Shown in pieces: positions 13,102 through 15,026 of a stretch of DNA of 15,026 bases; the first letter of the stretch is position 1; each line of letters starts with the position of its first letter. The translations under genes and the position numbers were made by a program. Source of the stretch: Pseudomonadota bacterium (GTDB lineage: Bacteria > Pseudomonadota > Alphaproteobacteria > UBA2966 > CAIVPW01); the NCBI GenBank assembly GCA_027625125.1, contig JAQBXG010000018.1:1-15026 (forward strand), in the 5' to 3' direction. The notes beneath the pieces are model-generated. The model saw only the letters and a program-made list of their open reading frames with translations. It did not search any database and was not told the origin of the DNA.

Positions 13102-13831
13102 GCCGCCGCACGCTCCGTTGGTCGACCTAGCCGGTGTCACGCTTACTCTGGAGAGCGCGGCCGGGGCGGTCAACATTCTGCGCGGCGTCGATCTGGCCAT
13201 TCCCCGCGGCCAGACCGTCGCCGTCACCGGGCCGTCCGGTTCGGGCAAATCGACGCTGTTGTCGGTGATCGCCGGTCTGGAGCGCGCGACCTCCGGCTCC
13301 GTCGTCGTCGCCGGACAAGACCTGAATGGATTGAGCGAGGACGCGCTGGCATTGTTCCGCCGCCGCGCGATCGGCATCGTGTTTCAGTCGTTTCATTTGA
13401 TCCCGACGATGACGGCGCTGGAGAACGTCGCCGTTCCTCTGGAGCTGGCCGGTCGCCGCGATGCGCTGGAGGTCGCCCGCGCGGCGCTGGAGGCGGCGGG
13501 GCTGGGCGAGCGCGTCGGCCACTATCCGGCGCAACTGTCCGGCGGCGAGCAACAGCGCGTGGCGGTGGCCCGCGCCTTTGCCGCCGAGCCGCCGCTGGTG
13601 CTGGCCGACGAGCCGACCGGGAACCTGGACAGCCGCACCGGCGCAGCGATTGTCGCGCTGATGTTTGACACCCAGCAGCGGGTCGGCAGCACGCTGTTGC
13701 TGATCACCCACGACGAAGGCATCGCCGCACGGTGCGACCGCCACTTGCGCATCGAAGACGGGCGCATCGAAGGCGAGCGCCTGCGACCTTCGTCGCCGGT
13801 GCGGGAAGTCCGCGCCGCTCCCGGCGAATGA
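13088..13831 (+). CDS. ABC transporter ATP-binding protein (YbbA/LolD/MacB-type)
   Basis: This cytosolic ATPase has every expected motif. In the 247-residue form these are Walker A GPSGSGKST (48-56), Q-loop Gln100 in VFQSFHLIPTMTALENV, signature LSGGEQQR (150-157), Walker B LVLADEP (170-176), D-loop NLDS and switch His208. The SFHLIPTMTALENV segment and short length place it with the MacB/LolD/YbbA group that pairs with FtsX-type permeases. No ATG precedes the domain in frame; TTG 13088 is chosen, TTG 13118 (237 residues) is equally possible, and neither has a clear ribosome site. The permease gene starts 4 bases after the stop. Substrate is unknown; proximity to a TesA-like esterase matches the E. 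coli tesA/ybbAP locus. Confidence 0.92.
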   Translation: MSGPTPPHAPLVDLAGVTLTLESAAGAVNILRGVDLAIPRGQTVAVTGPSGSGKSTLLSVIAGLERATSGSVVVAGQDLNGLSEDALALFRRRAIGIVFQSFHLIPTMTALENVAVPLELAGRRDALEVARAALEAAGLGERVGHYPAQLSGGEQQRVAVARAFAAEPPLVLADEPTGNLDSRTGAAIVALMFDTQQRVGSTLLLITHDEGIAARCDRHLRIEDGRIEGERLRPSSPVREVRAAPGE

Positions 13832-13835
13832 TCCG

Positions 13836-15026
13836 ATGCCGCTGTCGCTGACACTGGCATTGCGCGAATTGCGCGGCGGCCTTGCCGGATTCCGCGTGTT
13901 CGTCGCGGTGCTGGCGCTGGGGGTCGGCATCATCGCCGCCGTCGGATCGCTGGCCGCGGCGCTGACCGCCGGCATGGACGCGAACGCCCGTGCATTGTTG
14001 GGCGGCGATGTCGAGGTGCGCATGGATATGCGCCCGGCCAGCGCCGAAGAGCTCGAATACTTTCGCACCTATGCCGAGGCCACCGGCGCCAACCGCGAAT
14101 TGCGCGCGATGGCGCGCACGGCCGATGGCGATGCGGCGCTGGTGGAGTTGAAGGGGGTCGACGGCGTCTATCCGTTGTACGGCGAGATGAAGCTTGCCGG
14201 CGGCGGCGCGCTGGCGGACGCGCTGGCGGAGGTGGACGGCGTCGCCGGGGCGGTGGCGGAGGTGGAGTTTCTGGCGCGGCTGGGGATCGCCGTCGGCGAC
14301 GAGGTACGCCTGGGAGACAAGGTGTTTGCGTTGCGCGCCGTCATCGACGAGGAACCGGACCGCACCGCGAGTCCGTTTTCGTTGGGGCCGCGGCTGATGA
14401 TCGCCAATGCGGCGCTGGACGCGACCGGGCTGGTCGTGTTGGGCAGCCTGATCGGGCATGAGTACCGCATGCGGCTTGCCCCCGGTGTCGACGCCGAGGA
14501 ATGGGCCGACGGCATTCAGGCGGCGTTTCCCGACGCGGCATGGCGGGTGCGCGCCTATACCGGCGGGCAGCCGTCGGTGCAGCGGTTCATCGACCGCTTC
14601 GGCGCGTTTCTGGCGCTGGTCGGACTGACCGTACTGGTTCTGGGCGGCGTCGGCATCGCCAACGCGGTGCGGAACTATGTCGCATCGCGCAACGAAACCA
14701 TCGCGACGCTGAAATGCCTGGGCGCAGACGGCAACCTGGTGTTTCGCATCTATTTTTGGCAGGTCGGGCTGCTGGCCGCGGCCGGGATACTGATCGGTGT
14801 TCTGGCCGGGGCGGTTGCGCCGATGGCGGCGCCGCCGCTGATCGGTGACGATCTGCCGGTGGCGCTGGAATACGGAGTCTATCCCGGCGCGCTGGCGATG
14901 GCGGCGCTGTATGGACTGTTGACCGCGCTGGTATTTTCGCTGTGGCCGCTGGCGCGGGCGCGGGAGGTTCCGGCGGCAGCGCTGTTCCGGGCGCTGATCG
15001 CGCCGCCGCGAAGCCTGCCGCGCGCG
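13836..15026 (+). CDS. YbbP-like FtsX-family ABC transporter permease, 3' end outside window
   Basis: An open frame runs from ATG 13836 to the right edge (397 codons, no stop). It starts MPLSLTLALRELRGG, a membrane helix follows (about 19-41), then a ~200-residue periplasmic domain of the MacB type. The first FtsX helical bundle begins near residue 252 (RFGAFLALVGLTVLVLGGVGIANAVRNYVASR, split around 270), with helices at about 308-328 and 345-368. The segment RNETIATLKCLGA is the coupling helix that contacts the ATPase. Full YbbP proteins are roughly twice this long with a second FtsX bundle, so the missing half lies beyond the window. An ATG at 13828 overlapping the ATPase stop is in another frame and is not the start. 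Confidence 0.9.
   Translation, partial: MPLSLTLALRELRGGLAGFRVFVAVLALGVGIIAAVGSLAAALTAGMDANARALLGGDVEVRMDMRPASAEELEYFRTYAEATGANRELRAMARTADGDAALVELKGVDGVYPLYGEMKLAGGGALADALAEVDGVAGAVAEVEFLARLGIAVGDEVRLGDKVFALRAVIDEEPDRTASPFSLGPRLMIANAALDATGLVVLGSLIGHEYRMRLAPGVDAEEWADGIQAAFPDAAWRVRAYTGGQPSVQRFIDRFGAFLALVGLTVLVLGGVGIANAVRNYVASRNETIATLKCLGADGNLVFRIYFWQVGLLAAAGILIGVLAGAVAPMAAPPLIGDDLPVALEYGVYPGALAMAALYGLLTALVFSLWPLARAREVPAAALFRALIAPPRSLPRA

Noticed and set aside
11281..13668. 795-codon plus-strand open frame
   Set aside because: It lies antisense to the Sel1-repeat, tas and esterase genes, all with clear motifs, and is Arg/Gly-rich low-complexity sequence typical of shadow frames in GC-rich DNA.

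Overview
This is GC-rich chromosomal DNA from an alphaproteobacterium, most likely Rhodospirillales-like. That placement is inferred from the dense coding, the yggT-DUF167-folD cluster, the IalB-type periplasmic protein and the PQQ-type sorbosone dehydrogenase-like protein. Most of the window is housekeeping or conserved accessory metabolism. There is no phage, transposase, CRISPR array or rRNA. I found 18 protein-coding genes (the first and last run off the window) and one tRNA.

Layout. (1) 1-1715, plus strand: the 3' part of a PQQ-type beta-propeller dehydrogenase, then a stand-alone cyclic-nucleotide-binding domain protein. (2) 1731-1806, minus strand: tRNA-Ala(CGC). (3) 1923-3570, plus strand: yggT, a large 80-nt hairpin, a DUF167 (YggU) gene starting at GTG, and folD overlapping it by 8 nt. 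(4) 3624-5063, plus strand: a pentapeptide-repeat protein with two C-terminal membrane helices; its repeat region is far less GC-rich than its surroundings. (5) 5060-8367, minus strand: a DUF1232 gene, an ialB-like gene, rlmN and argG; rlmN is coupled to ialB by a GTGA overlap, and argG has its own candidate promoter. (6) 8465-10208, plus strand: three genes joined by ATGA overlaps encoding a minimal HExxH metallopeptidase, a low-molecular-weight phosphatase and a fructosamine-kinase-family enzyme. (7) 10205-13101, minus strand: a secreted GDSL esterase (tesA-like), tas, a secreted Sel1-repeat protein and thpR. (8) 13088-15026, plus strand: a ybbA-like ABC ATPase and the first half of a ybbP-like FtsX permease, divergent from the esterase as in the tesA/ybbA-ybbP locus of E. 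coli.

How genes may work together. The phosphatase-kinase pair in region 6 fits a protein-repair (deglycation) module: the kinase phosphorylates sugar adducts on amines so that they become unstable, and LMW-PTP homologues can remove the 5-phosphate from ribulosamine/erythrulosamine 5-phosphates. Region 8 encodes the ATPase and permease of a MacB/LolCDE-like ABC transporter of unproven substrate. The most unusual items are the hairpin before the DUF167 gene, the compositionally mosaic pentapeptide-repeat gene, the deglycation-like operon, and two convergent gene pairs that each end on a shared CTAG.
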